Shown one piece after another: positions 25,201-38,800 of a stretch of DNA of 64,000 nt. Positions within the stretch are counted from its first letter, which is position 1. Each line of letters starts with the position of its first letter. The DNA comes from Agelaius tricolor (Eukaryota; Chordata; Aves; Passeriformes; Icteridae): contig JALJCS010000004.1 of NCBI GenBank assembly GCA_023055355.1, forward strand, positions 25,518,744-25,582,743, written 5' to 3'. The position numbers and the translations under genes were made by a program. Under the pieces are notes generated by a model, which was not told where the DNA came from, searched no databases, and was given only the letters and a program-made list of their open reading frames with translations.

Positions 25201-28200
25201 CTTGAAACTTGTTTTGTGTTAGATGCTGTTCTTAATCTCACCAAGTGATTTTTCAGCATTTTCAGAGTTTCATAGAACTGAAGGCCAGAGGCCACATTCA
25301 TTATCAGGCTATATGTTTCAGATAAAATTCTTGCATTAAGCCATCAGTGCTCTCCACGTTACTCATAAATAACTTTTTGAAAAAAAAAAAACGTATTTTA
25401 GAAGAAGCACCCCATCTCAAAATGCATTTTATTACTTGATTAGGGAGCATGAAGTAACTAGTGTAAGTTTATTAGAGTAATTACACTGGAATTTCTCCAA
25501 AAATAATTTTCAGTGCTCTTTATCATATCTTTCTGTTTAAAACACTTAAATTAGTGGAGTTAAGACCAGCTTACCTTAAAAAGCAATTGTATAATTGCAT
25601 ATACAAGTGAAAGAAGTACCAGGAAATTGTAACATCCAGCAGCTGGTAGCAGCTGCTAGAAGATAACTACCTGTATTTAAGGCTGAGACATAGACAGAGA
25701 CAGAACACAGCAACCAAGAGAGTCTGCTCAGAGGGAGACAGAGCAGACAACCAAGCACACCCTCAGTATGCTCCCAAATGCCTGCTACGATGCGGCTCTG
25801 AGGGCCTGCTTGACTTCAAGGAATTTGAATTTGAGTCCCAGCATAAAGTTACCGGAAATGGCATGGCACCTAGATAAAACAGGAAAATTTGTGTCTGTCC
25901 AGGGTTTGATTTTTATTCCACAGATAAAAGACCTCAAAATAATAACACAATAACAGAAAGAGCAAAGCAGTAATATAATAACAAAAATCCCCAATCTAAC
26001 ATAAAAAAAATATTAAAGTGTAAAAAAAGATCAGAACATTGAGCAGATAAAACTTGGAGGGATTAATCTGTAATTTTACAGTTACATTAGCTAAACAAGG
26101 AAACAGAAACTAGACTGATCTTTTTCAGAAACAAATTTTTATAAACGCTATCATCTTTGAGGAATGCAATGATTAACTAAAATCAGGATCTTCATCATGA
26201 AGCTATGGAAGACTGCATCACTACCTGGAAGTGAATTTTTAAATTTTAGTTTTAACCAGGAAGAATGTGATCTATTATCAGATGGAGTCAATTTTTTTCC
26301 AAGTTTGCTTATTTACACTCAGTTTAGACCTCCCAAAAATAGCTATCAAAGCCCAAATGTTGTAGATGCATATCAACATTCAGTGCCAGTTTGTAGTAGA
26401 ATATCACACACAACTAACAGTATACAAGGCATGATATTTCTTCCTGTTCAGAAGACCAGATGCAGGCCATTGTAAGGATAGAAGGAAAGACTCTCTCCCT
26501 CAGATCTCCAGTTGAGTGCACTCAGTCACAGCATATTCAAAGAAAGGAAAATGACATGCTATTTTGACATGTGAAACAATCACCATGATAAAAAGAACAA
26601 AAATATCTTTGAATGTCACATGCTTTACACCACCAGATTTAACCACACAAAAGAATCATGATTCTGGAAGACAGTTTTGGTCCTTAAGAAGCAATATAAG
26701 AATATCTTTTTTGCTAAAAAAAAAATTAAATTATTTAAAATTAAATTCAGAGTCTGTTGGTATGATGTATCACCTGTCCTGATACCTTCAGTAGCAAAGC
26801 AAATACTGAGCTCAACTCACTTTTTTTACAGTTTCACATCTCAAGAATAAAAACAGAACTGTCTTTTCTGGCTCCCACAAGACAGTTTTTTTACACCTTC
26901 CTCATAATCTTCAGGTCTAAGGATAAAATAATTATTGGCATTTCCTGTGTCTACACAGGAGTACTTCCTGTCACAATTGCACTCACAGGCACATCTTGAT
27001 GAAGGACATTACATTTCACGTAAACAATTCCTGAGACAAAAAGTTTCATGCTTCTCCATCTACACTCTAGAAAACGACAGCTGATTTTATGAATGACAAT
27101 GAAAAATTTTGTAAGCACGAACATACTCCAAATCTTAGAGTAGCAAATCGAGAAACTACACATAGTAGCTGCCAAGGAGCTCTCACTACTTCCTTAGTCT
27201 AATGCCACCATCATTCATCTCCTTGGCACTCTGGTAATACACAGCAGCAAGGAAAGCAGGAAAAATGAACTCTCACACAATGAGAGGTGAAATGATGAAT
27301 GAAAACATAGATAAAAAATTCACACTGTAGTTGAGAGACTGACTAACTCTTTGTCTGGTCTCACAATCCAAACAAACCAAAAGTCAGAAAACACAAATCA
27401 AATTAAGTTACTAAAAAGAATTTATGAAATGACCAGTACAGTTCTAGAATTCTTTCAAACACAAGTACTCATAAACACTGTATTTTACTTGTGGCACAGA
27501 TTCCTCATATTGAGATAATAAGGAAACAGAAGAATAGGATGACAATAAGAGTAAGAAAATATATTATTTTTAGAGAATATTGTTACAATTAAGAGATTTG
27601 GAATGGAAAAAAATACAATACACGTCACATTTTTTATATATTACAATATATTCCCTACAATAAATTTTTTCCAGTTTGGATTTCCATCCTTACAATCCTG
27701 TTCAGCATTCACAGTGTTGCTTTATTGTTGTTTAAAGTTAATTAAGAAGATTCTTAGATTGGCCATGTATGAGCCTTTGCTTGCTTTTTCCAAGTAACTT
27801 CAACTAATTTTTAACCAGCTCTTAGCAATCTTCAACAAACTCTAAATACATATTGGGAAAATCTTGAATTAAGTCTTAATTAAGTTCCTCAACACCTTAA
27901 TAAATTAGTAAGCTGAGGGATAAAGTCACTGAGCGTGAGACTGTGGTGACACTTGGAACAACAAAAAAGCTGGATGACATTCTGTGAAAAGATGTGCTTT
28001 TGGATGACCTGCAAGCAAACAACTAAACAGATTTAGCATTTGCTGCCCAAAAACTGGCTAAGCAACGACAGATTCTAAAATATTATGAAGCAGCCTGTAG
28101 AAAATGAAGTATTTGTGTCAGTGCCATTTGTATAAAACCAGGGCTAGTAATCACAATAATTACTTTTATATTTGAGTCACTGGTGATTCAGACAGGGGCA

Positions 28201-28794
28201 GTGGGACCAGAGATAGAGCAGTACTACATGAGACAGCCCTTGTGTTTAAATAATTCTCTGAATCACAGATGAAGGAGATGTTTATTATTATTTTTCATTT
28301 ATAACTATTATAAAATAAAGCTAACTTTGCTTTTATTATTAGAATGTCAGATTATAAGGAGTTTGGCTTTCACACTAAAACTTCTACAACATTAATTTAG
28401 GTAGAAGTAAGTAGTAAATCATCATTCAGTAATAGCCACATCAGGCCAAGTAGGAAATCTAGACATGATATTGAAACTAACATGTACACTAGATTTCAAG
28501 TGCTGCCTTCTATGTTATTTCTATATATTTTTGCCTTCCATTACATACATTAGGTATGGGGATATTTTTTACTTCTCAAATTTGTCATATTTTGTCCAAG
28601 AAAATATATAACCTTTTGTTCTATGTTTCTGTATCATTTTAATATATGTTGTGTTAAAGATAGAAACTAATTTAATTCCAACATAAAATCAAGGAATTTA
28701 AAATATAAGTCTTGTCTTGATGCATGAAGTTATGTTTCACACTGCTATTTTAATATCAGATGGGGTTATAAAAATTGAAAATGAGGGTGTTGCA

Positions 28795-28860
28795 CAACAC
28801 TGGTAGTGGGACTAAATGGTCCTGGAAATTCCTCTTGAGTCTATCTGTTCTGGGGCACAT
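28795..28860 (+). mobile_element. Faint CR1 3'-end relic
   Basis: GGGACTAAATGGTCCTGGAAATTCCTC followed by CTATCTGTTCTGG resembles the terminal CR1 phrase in which 'GGACTAGATGGTC' is followed by the TTCTGTG repeats. The match is short and diverged. Confidence 0.3.
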
Positions 28861-29493
28861 ACCCTTCTGATAAATGTACCTCAGCATGCAATCTCACTTA
28901 TTTGTGAAAAAAAGGGCAAAACACTCTCTCTTTCACTAGACATGAGGCCTTGAAATTGCCTTGCTTCAGACAATACTTCTTCTTTTTCAGGTAATAGTTT
29001 CAATCAGATACAAATAGTCACAAATTTATTATGTACTACTTTCCTTTATTATTTATTTGAAGAACTAAGCTTAGAAAACATTTTGGCAAGGAATGGAAAA
29101 GGATTATTTAAGGATAATTACGAAAATTTTGGCACAGTGCAGACATCTTATCCAGCACAGGAATATTAACGGTACCTCCTTGTAATCCCTAAAATGTATT
29201 TCTATGAAGTATTTTTATCCAAATTATAGCAGGAATTTATAGGACATCACGAACCAGGGAAATCATCACTTGACTCATCTTAGGCAATTGTAAGTCCTCT
29301 CTACAGTTTGTATTTTCTCAGCTATTACACAATCTCAGACATCTGTGAGTGCTCTTCCAGGATTTAGCAGGGCTAAAGAGGGCTCCCTCACTACAACTTT
29401 AATTTTACAAAATGGGAAATGTGATCACTTATGTACATTCATATTATTGAAATAATGCAAGAAACAGGTGTTTTCCAATAAGAACTCAGTTCC

Positions 29494-29530
29494 CAGTTGC
29501 ACTGTTCCATTAAACAGTTGCACTGTTCCA
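29494..29530. repeat. 16-bp direct repeat, period 21 bp
   Basis: CAGTTGCACTGTTCCA occurs identically at 29494-29509 and 29515-29530. Confidence 0.9.
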
Positions 29531-31084
29531 AATTCTCTTGCCTGACAGTGACCCAGTTCCAGAGCTGCTATATTTACTCATGTGAAGTAGGAAAACTTCT
29601 AAAGGTTGTTCAACTATATAAAATTTATTTCTCAAGAAAATGGATCACTTCAGTTTTAATCAAATAATTTATATATATATTACAGTAGCAATTATATTAT
29701 CTAAACACAACTATCTGTGGCTAAGAAGGGAGCAACTAATGGTGATTGGTTTGATGCACTTTTTATGAGCTTGTAAATTGCTTCAGAAAAATAAATGTGT
29801 GACTCAATCCACAAAAAGCTTTACATTTCTAAAACCAAAACCACAAATGGTTTTGAAGTTGCTCAAATATTTGGTTTCTTGTTTTTCCCATCAGTTTCAT
29901 TTCTCCCAAGAGAGGAAAGTGCTAAAACTCCATTAAGACAGACCAACTTCAATTACAGTCATCCCAGATCAGGATATAGCAGGAAATACTAGCAGTCTTA
30001 CATTAAATTTTCAAGCAATTCCTCCTTAAATTTTGCAGATTCGTATGCACATTCTAAATCCTTAAGGGAATTAGGCAAACTAAATTGAGGATCCTTATCT
30101 TCCAGGATTTTCTCCTTACCTGAATAAACATGCCCAGACAGGGTTCATTGAGTGAGGACCACACTCAGCTCTTTGTAAAATTAACTTCCTAGACAAAATT
30201 CATATAGACACTGCATTACTTTCATCTTCAGTGCTACTTTAATTTTCTTTTAGAAATAGGCTGCTTTAGTTAGTTGCTGTCTAATCAACATACAGAAACT
30301 GCTTTGAATGAGGACAAAAATAAACTGAAACCAATGTAAATGAAAGGCACTTATTTCAAGCAATCACATTTCACATTTTGCTTCAGTTATAGCAGGTTTG
30401 AGTTTTGAAAAGATATCTTTACTGATCCCCAGATTTCCCCTTCCTATTTTATTTGGAAATATAATTCTAAAAAACAATAAGGAAAATGAATCCAGGAAGT
30501 AGTTACTATCAGCTAAAATCTTGACAATGTCCACTTTGGTAGCTATTTTCAAAAGTAAAGTAGGTGGATAAATCTTTGTTTACTATATTTCAAATGAAAA
30601 GACCACAGACTCTTATATAATTGCATAATTTTTTAAAGGCATAACATTGATGCAGCTATTCTCATCTCTCAAATAAGAACATGTCAGATTTGATACCTTA
30701 AAATTTGAATTTTCAAAGTCTCTCTTTTCTTTTCACAGCAATAATACCCCTGTGGAATAGCAAATTGAAAAGTTGGATTGAAATATTTAGTACAATTTTA
30801 CTGATGTGAAAAAGCATCCGTATAAAGTAATTTATACAAAACCAAGTAACTAGGATCAGGCTACTAATTATCTGTAATTATACTGCCTGTCCAACAACAT
30901 CTTTTTACCCTTCACTCTAGATAGTGCATTGATGCTGAATTTTGAGAGACCCTGCTACAGGTTGAAAAATCTTTTGCCCTGAAGAATTTCTTTGGTTCTG
31001 CATTAAGAGGTCATGACATGAGATTAACAGGATTGAGGATCAATGTCACTCACAACTGGCTTGACTTTTCAACAGTGTTTGTCT

Positions 31085-31108
31085 CTATATTGAGTACTAT
31101 ATTGAGTA
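31085..31108. repeat. Perfect 12-bp tandem duplication
   Basis: CTATATTGAGTA is present twice in succession without mismatch. Confidence 0.9.
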
Positions 31109-33398
31109 CTACCTTATTTTCAGAGAATTAACAAGTAGGGTTTGCTGGTCGGACATTGAACAGCAAGCCACTGTTTAGCTGCTTCTTGTTTGATCCATCA
31201 TTCAATTTTCTAATCAGAAAGAAAAACCACATTCTGAGGGCAGCTTGACAGATCACATCATAGGAGCAGATCTGAAATCAGCAAGAACACAATGAAGCAT
31301 TTGCTCACCACAATGCACATCACTCCTCTTAAGAGCTGAAATGTAAAACATGGATGATGAAAAACAGAGACATGCAGTCATCTTTTAATGAGAATCAAGA
31401 GGATGACATGTGAGAATAATGAGAATTCATCTTCAACACTTTCCCTCAAATATTGTGCATGAAGAACCTATCTCTCTAGGTAATATACTAGCCTAGTAGC
31501 AGAGAAGGAAAACCCACAACAAACAAAAAAAAAAAAAAAAATCACTGTTGCCAAAAGGACAACATATCCCAAAACAGCAAGGAGAGGCTTTTTGTAATCC
31601 ATCCTCTTTTCCCTGAATTTCTGCCACAGGGATCCCAAACACTGGGTCTCTGAGGAGGAAGAGATGCCAAGTGTCCTCCTCCTGAGCAGTCCCTAGCTGT
31701 TAATTCATGAAGTGTCAATGAAAGGCAGCCTGTTCTCTGTGTCTCTCAGGCTGGCTGTCTACAGCAATGGGTGGTGACTTAGTGGGATGATGTAACCCAA
31801 AGTGGCTGTCAGCAGTAGGTCATGGTTCATCTGCTTCCACTGAGGAATTGCAGCTGTGCAATCTACAGCCTTTACTCAGGAGAAGATTGGCCACATGCTT
31901 GAAAGCAATTCTGTAGCTGTGACTTCTATTTTTCCCAAAGAAAGAGGCAGGAAAGGAAGAGATTAGAGAGAACCACAGTGGGTCACTGGTATGGCTGACA
32001 TCCAGCCCCAATGAGACAAGGGCCATTAAACAAAGTAATCACAAAGTATTAAGATGTGCAGGTGAAGGCTTAAGAAATATAAGTGCTAAAACAAGCAAAA
32101 CGTTTGAAAATGCTGTTCAAAGTTTCCAGCTTCCCAGGTACCAATCCACCTTCTGAGCAGTGATACACTGTAAAATGAAGCATAAAGCCTGCAAAAGCAG
32201 GTAATATCACTGCTTCAGAAGAAAGGGCTCATAATTCAGAAAAACAAGCTAACCTAAAGTTAAATGGAAAGGAATGAAAACATAGTGTCAGAAAGCTGCT
32301 GATTAGATCCCTTCATTTCTTAGGAAAGCTAGTGGAGTTCTCATTTCCATGTGTGCCCTTTTTCTCTCCTTTTCCTGGTAGACATTCCAGTGAAAATCAA
32401 ACTGAGAAATTTTGCAAGAACAAAAAAAAAAAACCACTAAGAAAAATTCTACTAGATTTTAAAGGAAAAAGCCTCATATTTGTCCTATAGGTATAAATAT
32501 GGTCTAGCCTAGTATCAGTGATGTGCCTGTGTATGCACCCAGTGAATTTCTGTCATGAAATCCCTACACAATCCAGTATCTCCCCAGGCTGCCACCTGCA
32601 TTGGTGAGAAAATTGATTTATGTGGAACAGTGAGTTGACTACGACAGAGCGGACTTACTAAATTCTAGCTATTTTCAGAACAAAATCTCTGATTACTTCT
32701 TCCAGAAGTGTTCCGTGTGGAAATTTTGGATTATCTTGAAGAAGCTTCCTGAAAATCAGTAAAAGTGCATGTACCAGTTTGTATGTTTCAATATGGTGTT
32801 TAGCATCCTGCATGTAGCATCCCAATCTTCCTTCAGATATCCCCTAAAAAAGCCTGTGGAAGAACTGATTAAAAAGTGCAGAAACATAACAGTTATAAAT
32901 AGTCAGTAGGAACTCTGCAAGTGCAGATAGGGTCATCATGTACAATGGTCCTTTGTATATGGGTAATATGTTTAGAAGCTAGCTTCTCTGTAATCCAAGC
33001 CAACCATTAATGAAGGATTATGCATGTGAAGGAGTGGTCACACAGCACCATCCTTTACTCAAGTGTAAAAAGTGGTTCAGAGAGTTTCACCTGATCCTGG
33101 ATGAAGACAACAAGGAGTCTTGAGATCATGATTTGGACAATAGTTGATCATCCTGTCTGAAAGAATTAACAAGACTTCAATTCTATGCCATAGGCTTTTT
33201 ATTAAAAAGCCATGGGGTTTTTATTAAACAAACTTTCTGCCTATGAGCGTCTGTGCAATAGCCAGGCACTAGCTAAAGAAAGAGATAATTGACATTTGTA
33301 GCCACAATCAGATGCAATACAACAAGGAAACTTCTGGAGAACAGAGATACACTTCACAAACATATATATTTTATATGCAACACAATAATAAAAAAAAT

Positions 33399-33470
33399 CA
33401 GAACAAAACAGAATAGTTCAGTTGGAAGGGACCAACAATGATCCTCTAGTCCAAATAACTGATGGAAGAC
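33399..33470 (-). mobile_element. CR1 LINE 3'-terminal fragment
   Basis: AGAATAGTTCAGTTGGAAGG followed by GATCCTCTAGTCCAA is the antisense reading of the extreme 3' end of a CR1 copy. Only about 70 bp is recognisable, so this is a very short 5'-truncated insertion or a decayed one. Confidence 0.65.
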
Positions 33471-34715
33471 TGTCAATTTTCAACCTAAGACGTCCTTTTA
33501 AAAGCATATTTTCACATAAATTATAGATCTGTCATGTTCAGCAAGGAGTTTCACACAAATAGACATTCAGGTGACTTATAATCAAATTCTTTTGCTTATA
33601 AGAAGAACTGAATTGCATAAGGACAAAAATAAAGAACTGGTGCTGTAGACCACCTTTAGCTGTCAAAAGGAAGAAATGGAAACAGGCCTCTTCATCTGTG
33701 TAGGCCAAAAATGTAAAATAAAATCTTTAGTCAGAGCAAGTAGGAAGCTGAAGAGCATTAAACATAAAGAGTATAAAGGCTTATTTTCAGAACTCTGAAT
33801 CACAGAAGATAGAAAGTTAGGCAAAATACCATAGAATTTGAAATTCCACTGAAAAGTTGGCGAAATCACAGAAAACATCAATAAGTGGATAACAAAAATA
33901 AAGTAGGAATTACAGAAGGTGAAAAAGATACAAACATCGCTTAGAAAATTATAAAAGTCCATAAGAAATAAGCCATATTTTTTTAGAATTATGTAAGACT
34001 CATTAACACCCTGAACAGACTACAGTGACATGCAAAAGATGTAAATCTAATTATGAAACAAAACCCAAAAAACTTCTGAATGCAGGTAATGTGAGGAAAG
34101 AAGTGCTCAAGAAGAGTGAAGATAAAACTGTCAGGTATACTTTTATGTGTTTAAAAATTATCTGTGAGCAAAATTATTTTTTGTGAAATAATGGCTAAAA
34201 AGAAGACTCTAATGAGATTGTAGAATAAGTCTGCCAATCACTACCACAGTCCCAGCTGGATACAGGCAAAGAGCTCATTCTTATTATTGGAGAAGAAATA
34301 ACTGGCAAGGATTGTGGGCTTTGTATAGAAAACTAATATCCCAAACTTACTTTGTAAAATAAAAGACTGCTAACAATGGTAGGCTTAGTAATTTGTAGCT
34401 GTTGTAGCTACTAGAACATGAAAAATGCATGACAAGCATTTCATCAACAACAAAACCAGAAAAAATCGATCAAACAAACAAAAACAACAACAACAAAAAA
34501 ACCCAGCCTCAAAAAAACCCCAACAACTACCTGAGGTCTAGTTTTAGTAAGCAGGAATGAAATAATGGAAAATAAGTTCAGATGTTTATTCATTTAAAGA
34601 GAAAGATTAAAAGATAAAACAGTAAGTTGTTCACCAACAACTTTTCCTGCAAAGTTGTCGGTACTTGAATGTGAGGCACTCTAAGTACGTCAGTCCGGAA
34701 CCCTGCGGTGTGCGT
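33471..34715. other. AT-rich non-coding stretch
   Basis: No gene or repeat family is recognised. The 99-codon minus-strand frame at 33663-33962 is Phe/Ile/Leu-rich from AT composition. An A-rich CAA-type stretch lies at about 34450-34525. Confidence 0.55.
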
Positions 34716-34850
34716 GCAGGCAGGGCAAGGCAGGGCAGGGCAGGGCAGGGCAGAGCAGAGCAGGGCAGGGCAGGGCAGGGCAGGGCAAGGCAGGGCAGGG
34801 CAGGGCAAGGCAGGGCAGGGCAGGGCAGGGCAGGCAGGGCAGGCAGGGCC
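34716..34850. repeat. GGGCA pentamer minisatellite
   Basis: About 27 units of the pentamer GGGCA and close variants (AGGCA, GAGCA) run for 135 bp. One strand carries GGG runs separated by two bases, a pattern able to form G-quadruplexes. Because the unit is five bases, every frame is free of stops, which explains five overlapping open frames here of 65-140 codons. They are not genes. Confidence 0.9.
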
Positions 34851-35036
34851 CGGCCCTGCTGAGCGAGGCCCTGCCCTGCCCGCACAGCTCAGCCCCGGGG
34901 CTCTGTCCCGGCCCCGCGGTGCCGCCAGGCCCGGGCCCGCCGGGGGCCGTGCCCACACCCAGCCTGGAGCCCCGGGCTGGCCCTGCAGTGGCCGAGTGAC
35001 CGCAGGTCCCACCTGGGGGAAGGGCCCAGGACGGCC
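34851..35036. other. GC-rich, CpG-containing segment
   Basis: This segment is strikingly GC-rich against an AT-rich background and keeps CpGs, for example in GCCCCGCGGTGCCGCC and GGGCCCGCCGGGGGCC. It lies between the GGGCA array and the TATTTAAA repeats. It may be the promoter side of an unrecognised element or a small CpG island. No transcript is evident. Confidence 0.6.
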
Positions 35037-35099
35037 AAAGGGTATTTAAACAAAGGGTATTTAAACCAAAAGGTATTTAAACCAAAGGGTATTTAAACC
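35037..35099 (+). repeat. Four tandem copies of AAAGGGTATTTAAACC
   Basis: Units lie at 35037-35051, 35052-35067, 35068-35083 and 35084-35099. The period is 16 bp, with one base missing in the first unit and one G-to-A change in the third. Each contains TATTTAAA, a TATA-box-like word. The copies sit directly downstream of GC-rich DNA, as TATA boxes do in LTR and cellular promoters. Confidence 0.9.
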
Positions 35100-35234
35100 A
35101 GAGCCTGCGGCAAGCACATGCCTGACCCTACCTCCTCTCTGAATTTGTGTCAGATGAACAGTGTTGGAAGAAGTGGTAGTTATGTTTGTTGTTTTGTATA
35201 TTTTTTCTGTCTTTCTCTCCTTATCTTTTCATCT
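35100..35234. other. Unassigned segment between TATA-like repeats and CR1
   Basis: It starts AGAGCCTGCGGCAAGC and becomes T-rich toward the right. If the TATTTAAA boxes act as a promoter, transcription would start near 35125. I could not assign it to a repeat family. Confidence 0.4.
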
Positions 35235-35415
35235 CCTGGACATTGGAACAGGTTGCCCAGAGAAGCTGTGGATGCCCCATCCCTGGAACTGTTCAGGGTT
35301 GGATCAGCAATCTGGTCTATAGTGGAAGGTGTCCCTGCTCATGGCAGGGGGGCTGGAATGAGAGGATCCATAAGGTCCCTTCTGACCAAAACCATTCTAC
35401 GCTTCTCTGAGGGTA
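35235..35415 (+). mobile_element. CR1 LINE 3' end, 5'-truncated
   Basis: GGAACAGGTTGCCCAGAGAAG, then GTGGATGCCCCATCCCTGGA, GGTGTCCCTGCTCATGGCAG and a final CCATTCTACGCTTCTCTG follow the plus-sense order of the CR1 3' region, ending in a decayed form of the terminal octamer repeats. The copy is about 180 bp. Its preservation is better than that of the copy at 13160-13582. Confidence 0.85.
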
Positions 35416-35779
35416 AATAAAACAATCTGTCTTTTTAAAAAGACCTTTTTGAGTAAATCCTGTTAACATTTCCTTTTACAAAACTCTTTTGTGGTATTAA
35501 TAGAATAAAGTTATTAGTACATCAGTCACTACTATAAGTGTCCTTCTTTCATGGTACTTTCTGTACATGGTATGTACTATCCTGCAAAGTTAAAAAGAGA
35601 ATCACATGTGACAATGGGCTAAATTATACTCAGTGAAAATAAAACTAATGAGAATTTTGAATTTGCAAATACCAGAAAATGCCAATACCAATTTATTCTA
35701 TATTTTATAATGGTTTTCACTATTGTTAGGCCTAACTGGAAAATTGGAATTTCAGTATTACTTTTTGTCTCATGTTAAA

Positions 35780-35803
35780 AACACACACACACACACACAC
35801 ACA
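35780..35803. repeat. (CA)n microsatellite
   Basis: About twelve uninterrupted AC units. Confidence 0.9.
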
Positions 35804-38800
35804 AAAATCAAAGTAGCAGGAAAGAAACAAAAAGAAAAATTCTGATATGCTTTGATATTTTCAGTTACAAATATAATTGAAAGTATTTTTTTTTATTTTT
35901 ATATGTCTGAAAACAGGCTATACAATCTAAACAATTTATAGCTTCCATTCTTCTTCAGCAAGTCAGTCACCACCAGACTCAAATGTACACATTTACTTTT
36001 GTCTTCTCCTTGCTGCTTAGATAAAGACTTCATTATCCCTTCTTTAAGACAGATTTGTATCTGAGTTCATGGACAGTTCTACAATTTTCACTTACACGCT
36101 TTTGCCCCAAACAATGGAATAAATGTGCTGGAACAAATAACAGCAAATTTTGCTTTATCAAACTGTTCCTTTTTTTAGAATTAAATATTTAAATGTAACA
36201 TGTCTTTCTAAAGCCTGCATCTGTGTTAAATAAAAATTTCCAGAAAAACAGTCATTTTGCTGGAAATTTTGCTTATATTCTGTCAAAAGCACAATTTTCT
36301 GAGAAATTTGCCCACAGATATCTTACAGTTTCTTATACTTCTTAGTGTCAGAGCTGAGCGGCCTAATTTTTTCTCTTCCTTAATTGCTCTTATAACAACT
36401 TTTTTGCTGGTTCTACGTAAAGCATGCACAGCAAAATTGCACTGGTTTTGGAACAGTGAAAGCCAATGACAAATTTTGTTCTATAAGATTAAAATCCATG
36501 TAACAGTCTCTTTTTCTATTCCTTTTCCCTTTACTTTTTTGATAAATCATCTGATCATTTGTCTTTTCTGAAACTTTACAGTTTATCTTCTTGGAAAATG
36601 AAAAATTCTGTCCACCTCCATAATGCTACTTCTGTTATTAAAATAGATATATGATACCCAGAAATCAAGATTTAAAAAAAAACTTGTCTGGGTTAAGATT
36701 CACAGAAAATGTACAGACATTGATTCTCTCCTCAACTGTTCCTTTTCCTTTCATCCCTACAACCTGGAAGTCTGCTATAAAAAGAATATATTTAATACAG
36801 TACTGATACGTTCTGGTTTTGTTTTTTTTTTTTTTTAACTCTTATCTCACACAGATTTTCATTCACTTTTACAAACTAAATCATTTTTGTCAGAGTTCTT
36901 TCAAGGCTTTTTTTCTTTTTGTGCAATTATGATGCCAAGGAGGTTTCAAAAGTATCACCCATCACTGACCACCTCCCTTTCCTTCCTGTTTTCTCTAAAG
37001 CTGACCTATATTGGCAGCCCCACCACTTGGGAAATGCCTTTCACATACAACTATAGAGAGCTTCTCAAATTCTGGCTGGGAGGCAATATAAAATCCTTGT
37101 GGTCTGAGGAAACCATCAGAGCAAAATACAAATTTTGTATCCAGCATGGGCATTTTTGCTACCCAAACCCCTGCATGTTTCTGGTTGCTCTAGGAGCACT
37201 GAACAGGGCTCCAGAAACAGCACGTTTCCTCCTGGCTGCTTCCTGCTAATGATCTGAAGTCTGGCAAAGTAGCTTGAACCTCTCCCCTCTCCACACCCAA
37301 TCCCTTGGTCATTAACCTTCCTAGTGCTGACAACAACGACAAAATCTGAACCATCTTTACATACACAGGAAATGGCTTGCCAGGGATTTGATCTGGAGCA
37401 AAAATCAACCCTTCTGAGCCCACCATTATTTTTAAGAGCCTTTTGGTTATGAGGCATATTAACATTTTACACTCTGCAATGAGAGAAAAAAAGCCAAATC
37501 TAAATCTCCAGCAGTTTATTCAACTTGCCCTCAATTCCACTACTCCTTTCTCACCCCGCACACCCACACACATTTTATGTCTCTATTACATCAGAGAATG
37601 CTGTCTCAATTATGTAGTACAGTGTAGTACAGTACATCTGTGGCTTAGAAAATAAATCACAGGACTATTTTTCTAAGCATTTAAATAAAATTGTTTTATC
37701 ATTTGCTTCTTCCTACTAACAACACCATCAGTCCAAACAGCTTGCTTGGCTTTGTAAGCTTTCCCACTAGCTCACCAGACCTGGCACAAAAATTTCACAG
37801 CTGTGCCATATGTTTGACAGTGTTAACAATGAGTCCCTGGTTACACGATGAAATTTCATTTTGTGTTCCTCAAGCCTCCACTCCCCACATTCTACGAGGA
37901 TGACAGACAAGTTTGGGAAACCAACCTTCTCTCCCTTTCTAGCAAAAGAGGTATTAGTGAACAATAAAACCACCTTTTTATTTGGGAACTCCCAACATCT
38001 TTGCAAAACACAGCTGGAACAACCTCCAAAGCATTCAGGCTTCAGGTTCTCCCTCCCCATCCTACTCCTCCCCCACCCTAATCCAGACTTGTGAATTAAA
38101 AGCACAACACCCACTCATGTAGTTTTAACTACTCAGTTATTGAAATCAAGCAAATAAGACAATTATTTTTATACACACCATTTGCCTAGAGTTTAGACTA
38201 TTTCTTGCTAATTTAGTTCACTTGTACCAGTATGGTGTTAAAATAGGGGTGTTTAAGGTTTAAATTTTAAACCTCCATTCAAATTATTTTTGTCGTTTTT
38301 TCAGACCAGGATGTTATTGGATTAAAATCCTGTATGTACTACAGGCCAACTAAGGCAAAAGCTGAACAGAAACTTAGCTGAGCCACAGCATTATCAGCTG
38401 ACAGCTGTGTAGCCAGGACATCTGCCACTGTCAGTGTGGATGTGCTTCTAGACTAATGCATGCTCTGATTATCCTACAGAGGAGGTAATGGTCCAGATTT
38501 TACAGGAAAATCGCTTTTAAAAAACATATCTGAGTATGTATGAGTATGTACTTGGAAAGTGTCAGTATACTGAAGCTACATGTTCCCAGCTCAGAGTTTC
38601 AGTGTATGTTGTTCAGCACTCATGGTAGCATTCTGCAATAGCTGCACTATATTTTGTCAAGCTCCTTCTCTCATAGGTAAGTCTTACTAGTTCCATTGTT
38701 TAACAATAAAAAATCAGCTGCATGTTGGGTAAGTATTAAAGAAGGCCCAAACCTGATGATTTATGCACATGGCTTATTCCATATGAAAAACAATACAAAG

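Larger units (their letters stand above)
17276..33398. other. Long AT-rich non-coding stretch with scattered tandem duplications
   Basis: Over 16 kb I found no coding exon I can support, no RNA gene and only one faint CR1-like piece near 28795. The content is AT-rich single-copy-looking DNA with short homopolymers and the small duplications listed separately. Many frames of 60-90 codons occur, about what chance predicts over this length. A frame after TTGCAG at 20397 runs 22 codons to a stop and is too short to call. Confidence 0.5.

Noticed and set aside
34590..35049. Overlapping Gly/Gln/Arg- and Pro/Cys/Leu-repeat frames
   Set aside because: The GGGCA pentamer array removes stops from several frames at once. 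There is no start context or splice support.
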